64,000 nucleotides of DNA from VRUE01 sp963701265. GTDB lineage: Bacteria; Actinomycetota; Thermoleophilia; Solirubrobacterales; 70-9. This document shows, piece by piece, positions 8,252 to 14,930 of the stretch. The DNA is taken from positions 1,798,001 through 1,862,000 of the forward strand of contig OY969581.1 of assembly GCA_963701265.1 (NCBI GenBank). Reading direction: 5' to 3'. The notes below the pieces were generated by a model that was not told the DNA's origin, did no database searches, and saw only the letters and a list, made by a program, of their open reading frames with translations. Each line of letters begins with the position of its first letter. Positions within the stretch are counted from its first letter, which is position 1. Position numbers and translations under genes: made by a program.

Positions 8252-9934
8252 TTGTGGCCGCCCTTGTACGACGCCTCTCAGCACCCGATCGGCGGCGGCG
8301 CGCGTGCCCGATCGCTTCCGGTTTGGCCCGATACCCGACCCCTGCGCTCGTGGCAGCAGGAGGCGACCGAGGCCGTGCGGGCGCACTCGGCCACCAGCTT
8401 CCTGGCCTCAGCTACGCCGGCCGCGGGCAAGACCACCTTTGGCCTGCACATCGCCCACCGGATGCTGAGCGCCAAGTTCGTCTCGCGCGTTGTCGTGGCT
8501 GGCCCGACGACTCACATCTGCCGCCAGTGGGCCGCCGACGCGGGTCGCTATGGCATCGACCTCGAGCCGAACAGGCCAAACTCGGACGGGCCGGAGTCGG
8601 CCGACTTCCACGGCGTCGCCGTCACCTACCAGACGATCGCGGCCGGGCCGGATATGCACCGGCTAGCCGCCGAGCGCCGGCCAACCCTGCTGATCGCCGA
8701 CGAGCCGCACCACATGGGCGATCAGGCCGCCTGGGGCCTGCAAACCCGCAAGGCCTTCGACGGCGCCCGCTTCCGGCTGCTGCTCTCGGGCACGCCCTTC
8801 CGCTCCGACAACTCGGCGATTCCCTGGGTCATCTACGACGAGGACGGGCTCAGCCGGGCCGACTACGCCTACGGCTATCCGCAGGCGTTGGTCGACCGGG
8901 TGTGCCGCCCGATCACCTTCCTCCCCTATGACGGCGAGATGGAATGGGTCTCGAACGGTCGGCTGCGCAGCGCCGACTTCGATCTTGCCCTGCCGGCGGC
9001 GGAGGCAGCCCGGCGCCTGCGGACGGCGCTCAGCCCGGAGGGCGAGTGGATGGGCGAGGTCCTGCGCGACGGCGACGCCAGGCTGAGCGAGGTGCGCGCC
9101 GACGGGCACCCCGAAGCGGGCGGATTGGTCATCGCCTCCGATCAGGATCACGCGCGGGCGATCGCGGCGCGGCTCGGCTCGATCTCGGGGGAGCAACCCG
9201 AGCTGGTGATGAGCGACGAGCCCGGCGCCAGCCGGCGCATCGCCGATTTCGCTTCCTCCGATCGACGCTGGCTGGTCTCGGTCCTGATGGTCTCAGAGGG
9301 CGTCGACATCCCCCGCCTGCGGGTCGGCGTCTACGCGACGGCGGCCCGGACCGAGCTCTTCTTCCGCCAGGTGGTCGGCCGCTTCATCCGCGCCACTCCG
9401 CGGCCACGCCGCCAGATGAGCTACCTGCTGATGCCGGCCGACCCGCGGCTGAAGGCACTCGCCCACGAGATTGAGCTGGAGCGCCGTCATGCACTCGACC
9501 TCTCGCCGGACGCGGAGGAGGAAGAGATCGAGCTGGACGACTTCGATCCGGAGCGACCCGATCCGGGCGGGGGCTTTGCCGCCCTGAGCTCGGGCGACGC
9601 CGAACTGGACGAGGCGATCATGAGCGAGACCGCGCTTCAGCTCTTCCCAACCGACGACCCCGAGCCGAGGGCGAAGAAAGTGGCCGTCCTCGCCACGCCC
9701 GAAGCCGCATCGGAGGAGCTCGAACCCGAGCGGGAGTCGGCCTATGCGACCCGAGAGCGGCTGCGTGACGAGCGCAGGCGCCTGGTCGCCGACGCCGCCC
9801 GCCGCACCAACAAGTCGCATCGGGAAGTCCAGGCCCGGATCAATCGCGAAACCCGGGTGCGCTCGGTCACCAGCGCCACCATCGAGCAGCTCGAGCGCGG
9901 CAATGCCCTGCTGCGCCGCGAGCTGCGGCGGTGA
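8252..9934 (+). CDS. Superfamily 2 DEAD/DEAH-like helicase
   Basis: About 560 residues. A Q-type region (RSWQQEAT, about 33-40) is followed by Walker A with variant sequence ATPAAGKTTF (K60). The DExH box reads DEPHH (150-154), motif III is SGTPFR (179-184), and the C-terminal RecA fold has VSEGVDIPRLRVGV and motif VI QVVGRFIRA. A long acidic, low-complexity region (EEEEIELDDFDPERPD) and a coiled C-terminus (about 490-560) follow. It is an ATP-dependent nucleic-acid translocase of unknown target; related actinobacterial and phage proteins exist. The start is uncertain: the TTG at 8252 is the longest choice, and conserved sequence begins near residue 22. Confidence 0.85.
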   Translation: MWPPLYDASQHPIGGGARARSLPVWPDTRPLRSWQQEATEAVRAHSATSFLASATPAAGKTTFGLHIAHRMLSAKFVSRVVVAGPTTHICRQWAADAGRYGIDLEPNRPNSDGPESADFHGVAVTYQTIAAGPDMHRLAAERRPTLLIADEPHHMGDQAAWGLQTRKAFDGARFRLLLSGTPFRSDNSAIPWVIYDEDGLSRADYAYGYPQALVDRVCRPITFLPYDGEMEWVSNGRLRSADFDLALPAAEAARRLRTALSPEGEWMGEVLRDGDARLSEVRADGHPEAGGLVIASDQDHARAIAARLGSISGEQPELVMSDEPGASRRIADFASSDRRWLVSVLMVSEGVDIPRLRVGVYATAARTELFFRQVVGRFIRATPRPRRQMSYLLMPADPRLKALAHEIELERRHALDLSPDAEEEEIELDDFDPERPDPGGGFAALSSGDAELDEAIMSETALQLFPTDDPEPRAKKVAVLATPEAASEELEPERESAYATRERLRDERRRLVADAARRTNKSHREVQARINRETRVRSVTSATIEQLERGNALLRRELRR

Positions 9935-10018
9935 GTTCGGTCGCCCGCAGCGCAGCGGCGAACTTAGGAGTACGCTCCTCGCCGGTGAGCCGGGAAGACT
10001 GGTCGGCAAGGATCGCCC

Positions 10019-11956
10019 ATGGGCCAGGCCACAACCACCATCCCGAAGAGCCGCATTAGCAGCGCCTCACCCGCGCCCCGACCGCGCTCGCGAAACGTCT
10101 TGGCGCTTGCCGCCCTCGGGGTTGTCTTCGGCGACATCGGGACGAGCCCGCTTTACGCAATGCAGGCGATCTTCACCGGCGATCACCCGGTGCGAGCCAC
10201 CCCGGCAGATGTCTACGGGGTCATCTCCTTGGTGGCTTGGTCGCTGACGCTGATGGTCTCGATCAAGTTCGTCGTCTTCGTCATGCGGGCCGACAACGAG
10301 GGCGAGGGCGGCGTGATGGCCCTGTATGCGCTCGTGCGGCGGACCGCGGTCGAGCGGCCGGCGGTCAAGGGCGCCCTGCTTACCGCCGGGGTCATCGGCG
10401 TCGCCCTCTTCTTCGCCGACGCGATGATCACGCCGGCGATCTCGGTCCTCTCAGCCGTTGAAGGCGTCGAAGTCGCGGCGCCAAGCCTCTCCTCGATCAT
10501 CCTGCCCGTGACGATCGGGGCCTTGGCGCTCCTGTTCGCGATCCAGCGACATGGGACCGCCGTGATCGGCCGACTCTTCGGGCCGATCATCCTGATCTGG
10601 TTCGCCGTGATCGCCGCCGCCGGAGTAGCGGAGATCCTCCGAAACCCGGCTGCCCTGAAGGGCCTCTCGCCTTCATATGCGGTCGAGTTCTTCGCCAGCC
10701 ACCCGCTCACGGCGTTTCTGTCGCTCGGCGCCGTCGTTCTTGTCTTCACCGGAGCGGAGGCCCTCTACGCCGACATGGGTCACTTCGGGAGGACCGCGAT
10801 CAGCAGAGCCTGGTTCTTCGTCGCATTCCCTGCCCTGATGCTCAACTACATCGGCCAGGCGTCGCTGATCCTCGAGACCCCAAGTGCGATCTCCAGCCCC
10901 TTCTATCTCCTCTTCCCCGAGTGGTCGCGAGTTCCAATGATCGCGCTGGCGACCTGCGCAACGTTGATCGCCTCGCAAGCCGTCATCTCCGGAGCGTTCT
11001 CGGTCACGCGACAGGTCGTCCAGCTCGGCTTCCTGCCGCGGATGACGATCAGGCACACGTCGGCGGAGACGATCGGCCAGGTCTATCTGCCGGCTGTGAA
11101 CTGGACCCTGTTCGTCTTGGTGGTCGGGCTCTGCCTCGGCTTCGGATCCTCGGGGAAGCTGGCGACGGCCTACGGGATCGCTGTCATGGGCACCCTGCTG
11201 ATCGACTCGATCCTCTTCCTGGTCGTGGCGCGAGCACTCTGGCGCAAGCCGCGATCCCTGATCGCTCTCGGGGTGATCGGGTTCGTCCTGCTCGATCTGC
11301 TGTTCCTGCTGGCCAACCTGCCGAAGATCGCCGAGGGCGGCTGGTTCCCGATGTTGGTCGGCATGGCGATACTCCTTCTCTTCACGACCTGGCACCGAGG
11401 GCGCGAGCTTCTCAGCGCCGCGAGGGCACGAGTCGAGGGCGCTCTGCCCGACTTCATCGATGAGATGCACAGGAAAGGGCTGCCGACACGGATCAAGGGG
11501 ACCGCCGTCTTCCTCAATGCCTCGAAGGAGACGACGCCCTTGGCGCTCCGCGTCGCCCAGACACGACTCCGCGCGATCCCCGAGGAGGTCGTGATCCTGA
11601 CGGTGGATATCGGCAACCTGCCGAGCGTCCCTGATCGGGAACGCGCGGAGCTCGATCACCTCGGCGACCCCGGAGACGGGTTCTCTCACCTGACCTTGCG
11701 CTACGGCTACCTGGACAACCCGGATGTGCCGAGGGGGATCAACGTGGCTCGGGACCAAGGTCTCGTCAGCTTCAACCCCTACCACGTGACCTACTACCTC
11801 TCGCAGATCGCCCCGGTTCCCTTCGGCGACCAGGGCATGTCGCGCCGACGCAAGGACCTCTTCGTTGCAATGAACCGCAACGCCGCCAGTCCCGTCGGCT
11901 ACTTCAACCTCCCGGCCGAGCTCGTGGTTGGCCTCGGCGGCCAAGTCCGGTTCTAG
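10019..11956 (+). CDS. kup: Kup-family potassium uptake transporter
   Basis: 645 residues. The signature LAALGVVFGDIGTSPLYA (about residues 30-47) opens twelve hydrophobic segments, including LVRRTAV...ALFFADAMITPAISVLSAVEG, and ends in a cytoplasmic C-terminal domain of about 190 residues. It imports K+ with protons across the membrane. The C-terminal domain is full length and ends GYFNLPAELVVGLGGQVRF, like E. coli Kup. No c-di-AMP (ydaO-type) riboswitch pattern was seen in the 84 bases upstream. It is monocistronic. Confidence 0.95.
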   Translation: MGQATTTIPKSRISSASPAPRPRSRNVLALAALGVVFGDIGTSPLYAMQAIFTGDHPVRATPADVYGVISLVAWSLTLMVSIKFVVFVMRADNEGEGGVMALYALVRRTAVERPAVKGALLTAGVIGVALFFADAMITPAISVLSAVEGVEVAAPSLSSIILPVTIGALALLFAIQRHGTAVIGRLFGPIILIWFAVIAAAGVAEILRNPAALKGLSPSYAVEFFASHPLTAFLSLGAVVLVFTGAEALYADMGHFGRTAISRAWFFVAFPALMLNYIGQASLILETPSAISSPFYLLFPEWSRVPMIALATCATLIASQAVISGAFSVTRQVVQLGFLPRMTIRHTSAETIGQVYLPAVNWTLFVLVVGLCLGFGSSGKLATAYGIAVMGTLLIDSILFLVVARALWRKPRSLIALGVIGFVLLDLLFLLANLPKIAEGGWFPMLVGMAILLLFTTWHRGRELLSAARARVEGALPDFIDEMHRKGLPTRIKGTAVFLNASKETTPLALRVAQTRLRAIPEEVVILTVDIGNLPSVPDRERAELDHLGDPGDGFSHLTLRYGYLDNPDVPRGINVARDQGLVSFNPYHVTYYLSQIAPVPFGDQGMSRRRKDLFVAMNRNAASPVGYFNLPAELVVGLGGQVRF

Positions 11957-12010
11957 GTCGAGCGCTGGCCCGGGCCTCAACGAACGGGTCTCTGTCCGGG
12001 CTTCTTGCGA

Positions 12011-12052
12011 AGCGGCTGATGGGATTCGAACCCACGACCTTCTGCATGGCAA
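12011..12052 (-). pseudogene. Displaced 3' fragment of tRNA-Gly (candidate attachment site copy)
   Basis: These 42 bases match the intact tRNA-Gly(GCC) at 13373-13446 from the anticodon loop to the discriminator, with only two differences (12020 and 12034). The two differences form a swapped base pair in the T stem, so the fragment came from a functional tRNA 3' half. The sequence to its right (12053 onward) no longer matches, so there is no 5' half. Both copies have the same orientation. This is the structure left when an element integrates into a tRNA 3' end. Confidence 0.85.
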
Positions 12053-12147
12053 ACGGTCCACTCGGCAACTCTTCACCCATTCCAGAGCCAAAAGGTCGCG
12101 CTTGTGCCTTGCCTCAATTCGGCTGCTTCAGGCACAATTCGGCTCGG

Positions 12148-12178
12148 TTTGGGCAGCGAGCACGTCCCGCTGCCCAAA
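12148..12178. repeat. Small inverted repeat in the intergenic part of the island
   Basis: TTTGGGCAGC at 12148-12157 pairs with GCTGCCCAAA at 12169-12178, with an 11-base loop and no T-tract. It lies in the 375-base gap between kup and the small membrane-protein gene. It could be a terminator stem or an operator. Apart from this and the tRNA fragment I see nothing else in 11957-12331. Confidence 0.45.
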
Positions 12179-12331
12179 GCCTGTACCACAGGTAGCGAGA
12201 TAGCGGCGCGGCCCCTCGGGGACTGGGCAAAGGCAGCCCCAGGACGGGCAGCCAGCGGCATGGCGCGGTCTTGCGCGCCCGGCCCGAAGACACACGCAAC
12301 CAATGGCCGTTTCTCGGGGTACTTGGTACGC

Positions 12332-12676
12332 ATGAGCCGGATCGCCTTTGTCGTGACCTACTTGGCTGGCGCAGCCGCCGCCGTCATCTTGCTCAACGCC
12401 AACAGCGGAGATGGTGAGTTGGCAATCGCGATCTGGGCGGTTGCTTCGGTGCTGCTCGGATGGGGAACCGGGCAGCTCGGCTTCGTGTTCCTCGCCCTCC
12501 TGGCGGTCCCCTTCGCGGTTCCCTTCGGCTATCCAGACCACTACCAGTACAGCGAGCCCTTGCCGATCTGGTGGTCAGCGATGTTCTGCGCCTTCGCCTC
12601 TGCCTTCTTGATCTTCGCCAGCGTGCTCATAAAGAAGGTCGTCGAAGCTCGTCGACACCAGCAGGCCCCCTCCTAG
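12332..12676 (+). CDS. Small membrane protein, hypothetical
   Basis: 114 residues from the ATG at 12332 (MSRIAFVVTYLAG). Four hydrophobic segments are visible at about 4-20, 30-45, 48-64 and 76-98, followed by a positively charged tail (KKVVEARRHQQAPS), so the C-terminus is probably cytoplasmic. The reading frame is open upstream to 12104, but that part is Pro/Gly/Arg-rich and looks non-coding. No family recognised. It sits inside the tRNA-Gly-bounded island, five bases from the end of the toxin gene on the opposite strand. Confidence 0.65.
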   Translation: MSRIAFVVTYLAGAAAAVILLNANSGDGELAIAIWAVASVLLGWGTGQLGFVFLALLAVPFAVPFGYPDHYQYSEPLPIWWSAMFCAFASAFLIFASVLIKKVVEARRHQQAPS

Positions 12677-12681
12677 CCTGA

Positions 12682-12978
12682 TTAGGGGCGAGGGAAGATC
12701 GCGTGAGTGCCCACGCGACGCCAGATGATGTGCGGCTGATCGGCGTGGACCTCGTCGCCGTACTGGAAGGTCGCGCGACCGTCATATGCCCAGGTCATCT
12801 CCCAAACGCCAGGGTGCCCTTGGACGCGCTTGACGCGGAGTCGGGGATGGAAGCCCTGATCGCCGCTGGCGAGGTCGGCGATGAACTGCGCCACGGCCTC
12901 GCGGAATGCTCGCTGCTGCTGAGGGGTGAGCTTGTCCCAATCGCGCCAGAACGACGCGAGAACGTCACGCGTCGGCAT
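12682..12978 (-). CDS. Putative type II toxin (RelE/ParE-like)
   Basis: 98 residues. FWRDWDKLTPQQQRAFREAVAQFIADLA gives two amphipathic helices. A beta part follows: FHPRLRVKRVQGHPGVWEMTWAYDGRATFQYG and then HIIWRRVGTHAIF. This helix-helix-sheet order and the terminal RRVGTH..F are characteristic of RelE/YafQ-like mRNA interferase toxins. It overlaps the antitoxin gene upstream by 14 bases, so translation is coupled. Actual toxicity is inference. Confidence 0.75.
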   Translation of the reverse strand: MPTRDVLASFWRDWDKLTPQQQRAFREAVAQFIADLASGDQGFHPRLRVKRVQGHPGVWEMTWAYDGRATFQYGDEVHADQPHIIWRRVGTHAIFPRP

Positions 12979-13222
12979 CGAGCGGCTTCGTGCGCTCGTC
13001 CAACCCCGCTAGGAAATCCTGGTCGCTCTCGAAGCGAGTGACCCGACCGGCGGCGAGGTTTTCATCGGCCTCGCGCTCGCGCTCCTGCCACTCGCGGGTC
13101 CAGAACCAAGCCTGCTCGGGGTCGATCCGGCCATCGGTCACCTCGCGGAGGAGGATCGCCGCACCGTCGACCGCCTGATCCGGCAGGCGGTCCACAAGCT
13201 GATGAAGATCGGCCTTCGTCAT
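12965..13222 (-). CDS. Putative antitoxin partner
   Basis: 85 residues: MTKADLHQLVDRLPDQAVDGAAILLREV, then PEQAWFWTREWQEREREADENLAAGRVTRFESDQDFLAGL. The C-terminal pattern of acidic helix plus GRV..F.S...F is typical of small antitoxins paired with RelE-like toxins. It is the first gene of the pair, as usual for antitoxins that autoregulate their operon. No clear DNA-binding motif (ribbon-helix-helix or HTH) can be pointed to by eye. Confidence 0.7.
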   Translation of the reverse strand: MTKADLHQLVDRLPDQAVDGAAILLREVTDGRIDPEQAWFWTREWQEREREADENLAAGRVTRFESDQDFLAGLDERTKPLDADA

Positions 13223-13340
13223 GGGTTCATTCTGACACGCCGTTAGGAACGGATCGTTCGGAACGCAAGAGGCAGCGATTAGACAGCGAAATCGGGAGTC
13301 AGAAGGTCATTGCGACTGCATACCTCCGAGCCAGAAAGCG

Positions 13341-13366
13341 AAAAGCCCCGCCAGAGCGGGGCTTTT
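13341..13366 (-). terminator. Hairpin terminator downstream of tRNA-Gly
   Basis: AAAAGCCCCGC (13341-13351) and its complement GCGGGGCTTTT (13356-13366) form an 11-base-pair stem around a 4-base loop. Read on the minus strand it ends in a T run, and it begins seven bases beyond the tRNA 3' end at 13373. The symmetric A/T flanks also let it act on plus-strand transcripts. Confidence 0.85.
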
Positions 13367-13372
13367 CCCGAA

Positions 13373-13446
13373 AGCGGCTGAAGGGATTCGAACCCTCGAC
13401 CTTCTGCATGGCAAGCAGACGCTCTAGCCAGCTGAGCTACAGCCGC
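13373..13446 (-). tRNA. tRNA-Gly (anticodon GCC)
   Basis: A complete cloverleaf on the minus strand. The acceptor GCGGCTG (from 13446) pairs with CAGCCGC, and the discriminator is T at 13373. The D arm contains AGCTCAGCTGGCTAGAGC. The anticodon stem TCTGC/GCAGA carries the loop TTGCCAT (anticodon GCC). The T arm has GGTTCGAATCCC. CCA is not encoded. It is the probable integration target for the adjacent island. Confidence 0.97.
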
Positions 13447-13457
13447 ACGAGGCGGCG

Positions 13458-13463
13458 AGTATA
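13458..13463 (-). promoter_or_regulatory. -10 box of tRNA-Gly promoter
   Basis: The minus strand reads TATACT at 13463-13458, eleven bases before the tRNA 5' end. It matches the sigma-70-type -10 consensus in five of six positions. The -35 region about 17 bases further upstream is GC-rich and not recognisable. Confidence 0.55.
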
Positions 13464-13592
13464 GCTGCGCGCAGCGAGGGGCTCGTGGCTCCGTCTGTTC
13501 GACTACTACCTAATACTTGGTATGCTGGTCCCGTTCGTGACGCCTTGGGTCCGCGGCGGTCTCTCCCTCCCCCGCCGCGGGCCGGGGCGCCT

Positions 13593-14084
13593 TTACGCCT
13601 TGAGCTCGGCGAGCAGGTTCTGCAGGTCGAGCGGCCGCGTGTACATCCCCACCTTGTCCCCGGGCGCCGGCTGCGGCCACTCGTCTTTGGGGCGGTCCCA
13701 GTAGAGCTCGACTCCGTTGCGGTCGGGATCGTCGAGGTAGAGCGCCTCGCTGACGCCGTGGTCGGAGGCGCCGGTGAGGCCGACGCCGTTGTCGATCAAG
13801 CGTTGCAGCGCTACCGCGAGGGCGCGCCGGGTCGGGTAGCGAATTGCGCTGTGAAAGAGGCCCGTGGTTCCGGGCGCGGGCGGCGCGCCGCCCTTCGACT
13901 GCCAGGTGTTGAGGCCGATGTGGTGGTGGTAGCCGCCGGCCGAGACGAAGGCTGCTTCGTCGCCCATGCGCGCCTGCAGCTCGAAGCCGAGCACGTCGCA
14001 GTAGAAGGCCAAGGCGCGATCGAGGTCGGCGACCTTGAGGTGGACGTGGCCGATCTCGGCGCCGGGGTCGATCGCCTCAGACAT
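13593..14084 (-). CDS. VOC family (glyoxalase / catechol dioxygenase-like) protein
   Basis: About 163 residues. Two beta-alpha-beta-beta-beta modules are visible: IGHVHLKVADLDRALAFYCDVLGF, YHHHIGLNTWQS, LFHSAIRYPTRRALAVALQRLIDNG and NGVELYWDRP. The metal-ligand pattern (His near 13, His in the YHHHIG strand, Glu in GVELYW) matches CatE-like catechol-2,3-dioxygenases and related VOC enzymes. I chose the ATG at 14084 (MSEAIDPGAE). A TTG at 14093 overlaps the RNase HI stop codon and is an alternative that would couple the two genes. Confidence 0.85.
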   Translation of the reverse strand: MSEAIDPGAEIGHVHLKVADLDRALAFYCDVLGFELQARMGDEAAFVSAGGYHHHIGLNTWQSKGGAPPAPGTTGLFHSAIRYPTRRALAVALQRLIDNGVGLTGASDHGVSEALYLDDPDRNGVELYWDRPKDEWPQPAPGDKVGMYTRPLDLQNLLAELKA

Positions 14085-14089
14085 AGACG

Positions 14090-14485
14090 TCAACCATCTA
14101 GAGCCTCGTTGACGAGGCGGTCCGCCTCGGCGTTGTACTCGCGCCGCACGTGGCGGATCGACCAGCTCTCAAAGCCCCGCAGCGCTTTCTTCACCTCGGC
14201 GTGGAGTTCGCGCATCGTCGCATCCTTGACCTTGTATTCGCCCTTGACCTGCTTGACGACCAGCTCGGAATCGCCGACCAGCTCCAGCTCGTCGGCTCCC
14301 AGTGCGGCGGCGCGCTCGATCCCCAGCAGCAGCGCTTTGTACTCGGCCACGTTGTTGGTGGCCCGCCCGATCCGCTCGCCGTGCTCGTCAAGCACGGCAC
14401 CGTCGGAGTCCTGAACGACAGCGGCGATCGCCGCCGGGCCGGGATTGCCGCGGGCGCCGCCGTCGACGTTGACGACGAGCTTCAC
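14090..14485 (-). CDS. rnhA: Ribonuclease HI
   Basis: 131 residues from a GTG at 14485. Degrades the RNA strand of RNA-DNA hybrids. The catalytic DEDD set is present: D8 (VNVDGGARGNPGPA), E48 (NNVAEYKALLLG), D72 (ELVGDSELVVKQ) and D122 (EYNAEADRLVNEAL). The start is fixed by the GTGA overlap with the stop of the upstream gene (TGA at 14484-14482). The frame is open much further upstream, but that part lies inside another gene in a different frame. It is shorter than E. coli RNase HI, with a compact basic-loop region, as in many actinobacterial and archaeal-type enzymes. Confidence 0.9.
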   Translation of the reverse strand: MKLVVNVDGGARGNPGPAAIAAVVQDSDGAVLDEHGERIGRATNNVAEYKALLLGIERAAALGADELELVGDSELVVKQVKGEYKVKDATMRELHAEVKKALRGFESWSIRHVRREYNAEADRLVNEALDG

Positions 14486-14892
14486 CGCCGCCTCAGCCAA
14501 AAAGCGCGGCGAGCGGTCTGTCTGCCGGCGGCACCGAAGATGAGTTCTCCGCCCTTCCCCACGCTGGCGTTCCACTGACGGGCGGATCGATCGAGCTGCT
14601 CGACATCCTCGCCCTTGCCGATCTCGACCACGCGTCCCGCCTGGTCGACGGCCCACTGGTACCAGCAGAGCTCCCAGGCGACGGTGATCCGCACCTCGCT
14701 GGAGGATCCAGCAGCGGCGCCAACGGAGGCGGATGGACGCCCGAGACTGCGAGTCAGCCCCCCCACCGTGCGCCCGGCCAGGCTCTCGTTGAAGCAAACG
14801 GCGGCCTGCTCGAGCCGGCCGCCCGGCGCCTCCACCTGCCGCCGCCTGATGTTGGCTCCGGGAGCGGCTGGGTCGCGCTGGTAGATGCTCAC
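14482..14892 (-). CDS. Conserved-looking small protein of unknown function
   Basis: 136 residues, not recognised. It starts MSIYQRDPAAPGANIRRRQV and contains EVRITVAWELCWYQWAVD, a beta-like segment with conserved-looking aromatic residues, and the acidic GKGEDVEQLDRSARQWN. It overlaps the start of rnhA by four bases (GTGA), so the two are translationally coupled. The coding assignment rests on that coupling and on absence of a better frame. A nucleic-acid-associated role alongside RNase HI is only a guess. Confidence 0.6.
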   Translation of the reverse strand: MSIYQRDPAAPGANIRRRQVEAPGGRLEQAAVCFNESLAGRTVGGLTRSLGRPSASVGAAAGSSSEVRITVAWELCWYQWAVDQAGRVVEIGKGEDVEQLDRSARQWNASVGKGGELIFGAAGRQTARRAFWLRRR

Positions 14893-14930
14893 GCCTGAAA
14901 GCTAGTTCACGCGAACCCGTTCGACCCACT

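Larger units (their letters stand above)
12053..13372. mobile_element. Small putative integrated island at tRNA-Gly (no integrase)
   Basis: The 1.3 kb between the 3' end of the intact tRNA-Gly and its displaced 3' copy holds one small membrane-protein gene, one toxin-antitoxin operon and a terminator. The geometry is right for tRNA-targeted integration: the intact tRNA is at one end and the truncated direct repeat, starting at the anticodon loop, at the other. No recombinase gene is present inside, so it would be a relic or a passively mobilised element. The alternative is a decayed tandem tRNA duplication. Confidence 0.55.

Noticed and set aside
9935..10018. Possible c-di-AMP (ydaO) riboswitch before kup
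   Set aside because: Only 84 bases, with one small inverted repeat and none of the conserved ydaO sequence blocks.
12053..12090. Complete but unusual tRNA including the 12011-12052 fragment
   Set aside because: The bases upstream of the fragment (GTTGCCGAGTGG-like) resemble a D-arm only by chance; no acceptor 5' strand pairs with the 3' end.
12104..12331. Upstream extension of the small membrane-protein frame
   Set aside because: Composition is random-like (Pro/Gly/Arg), while the ATG at 12332 begins a clear hydrophobic protein.
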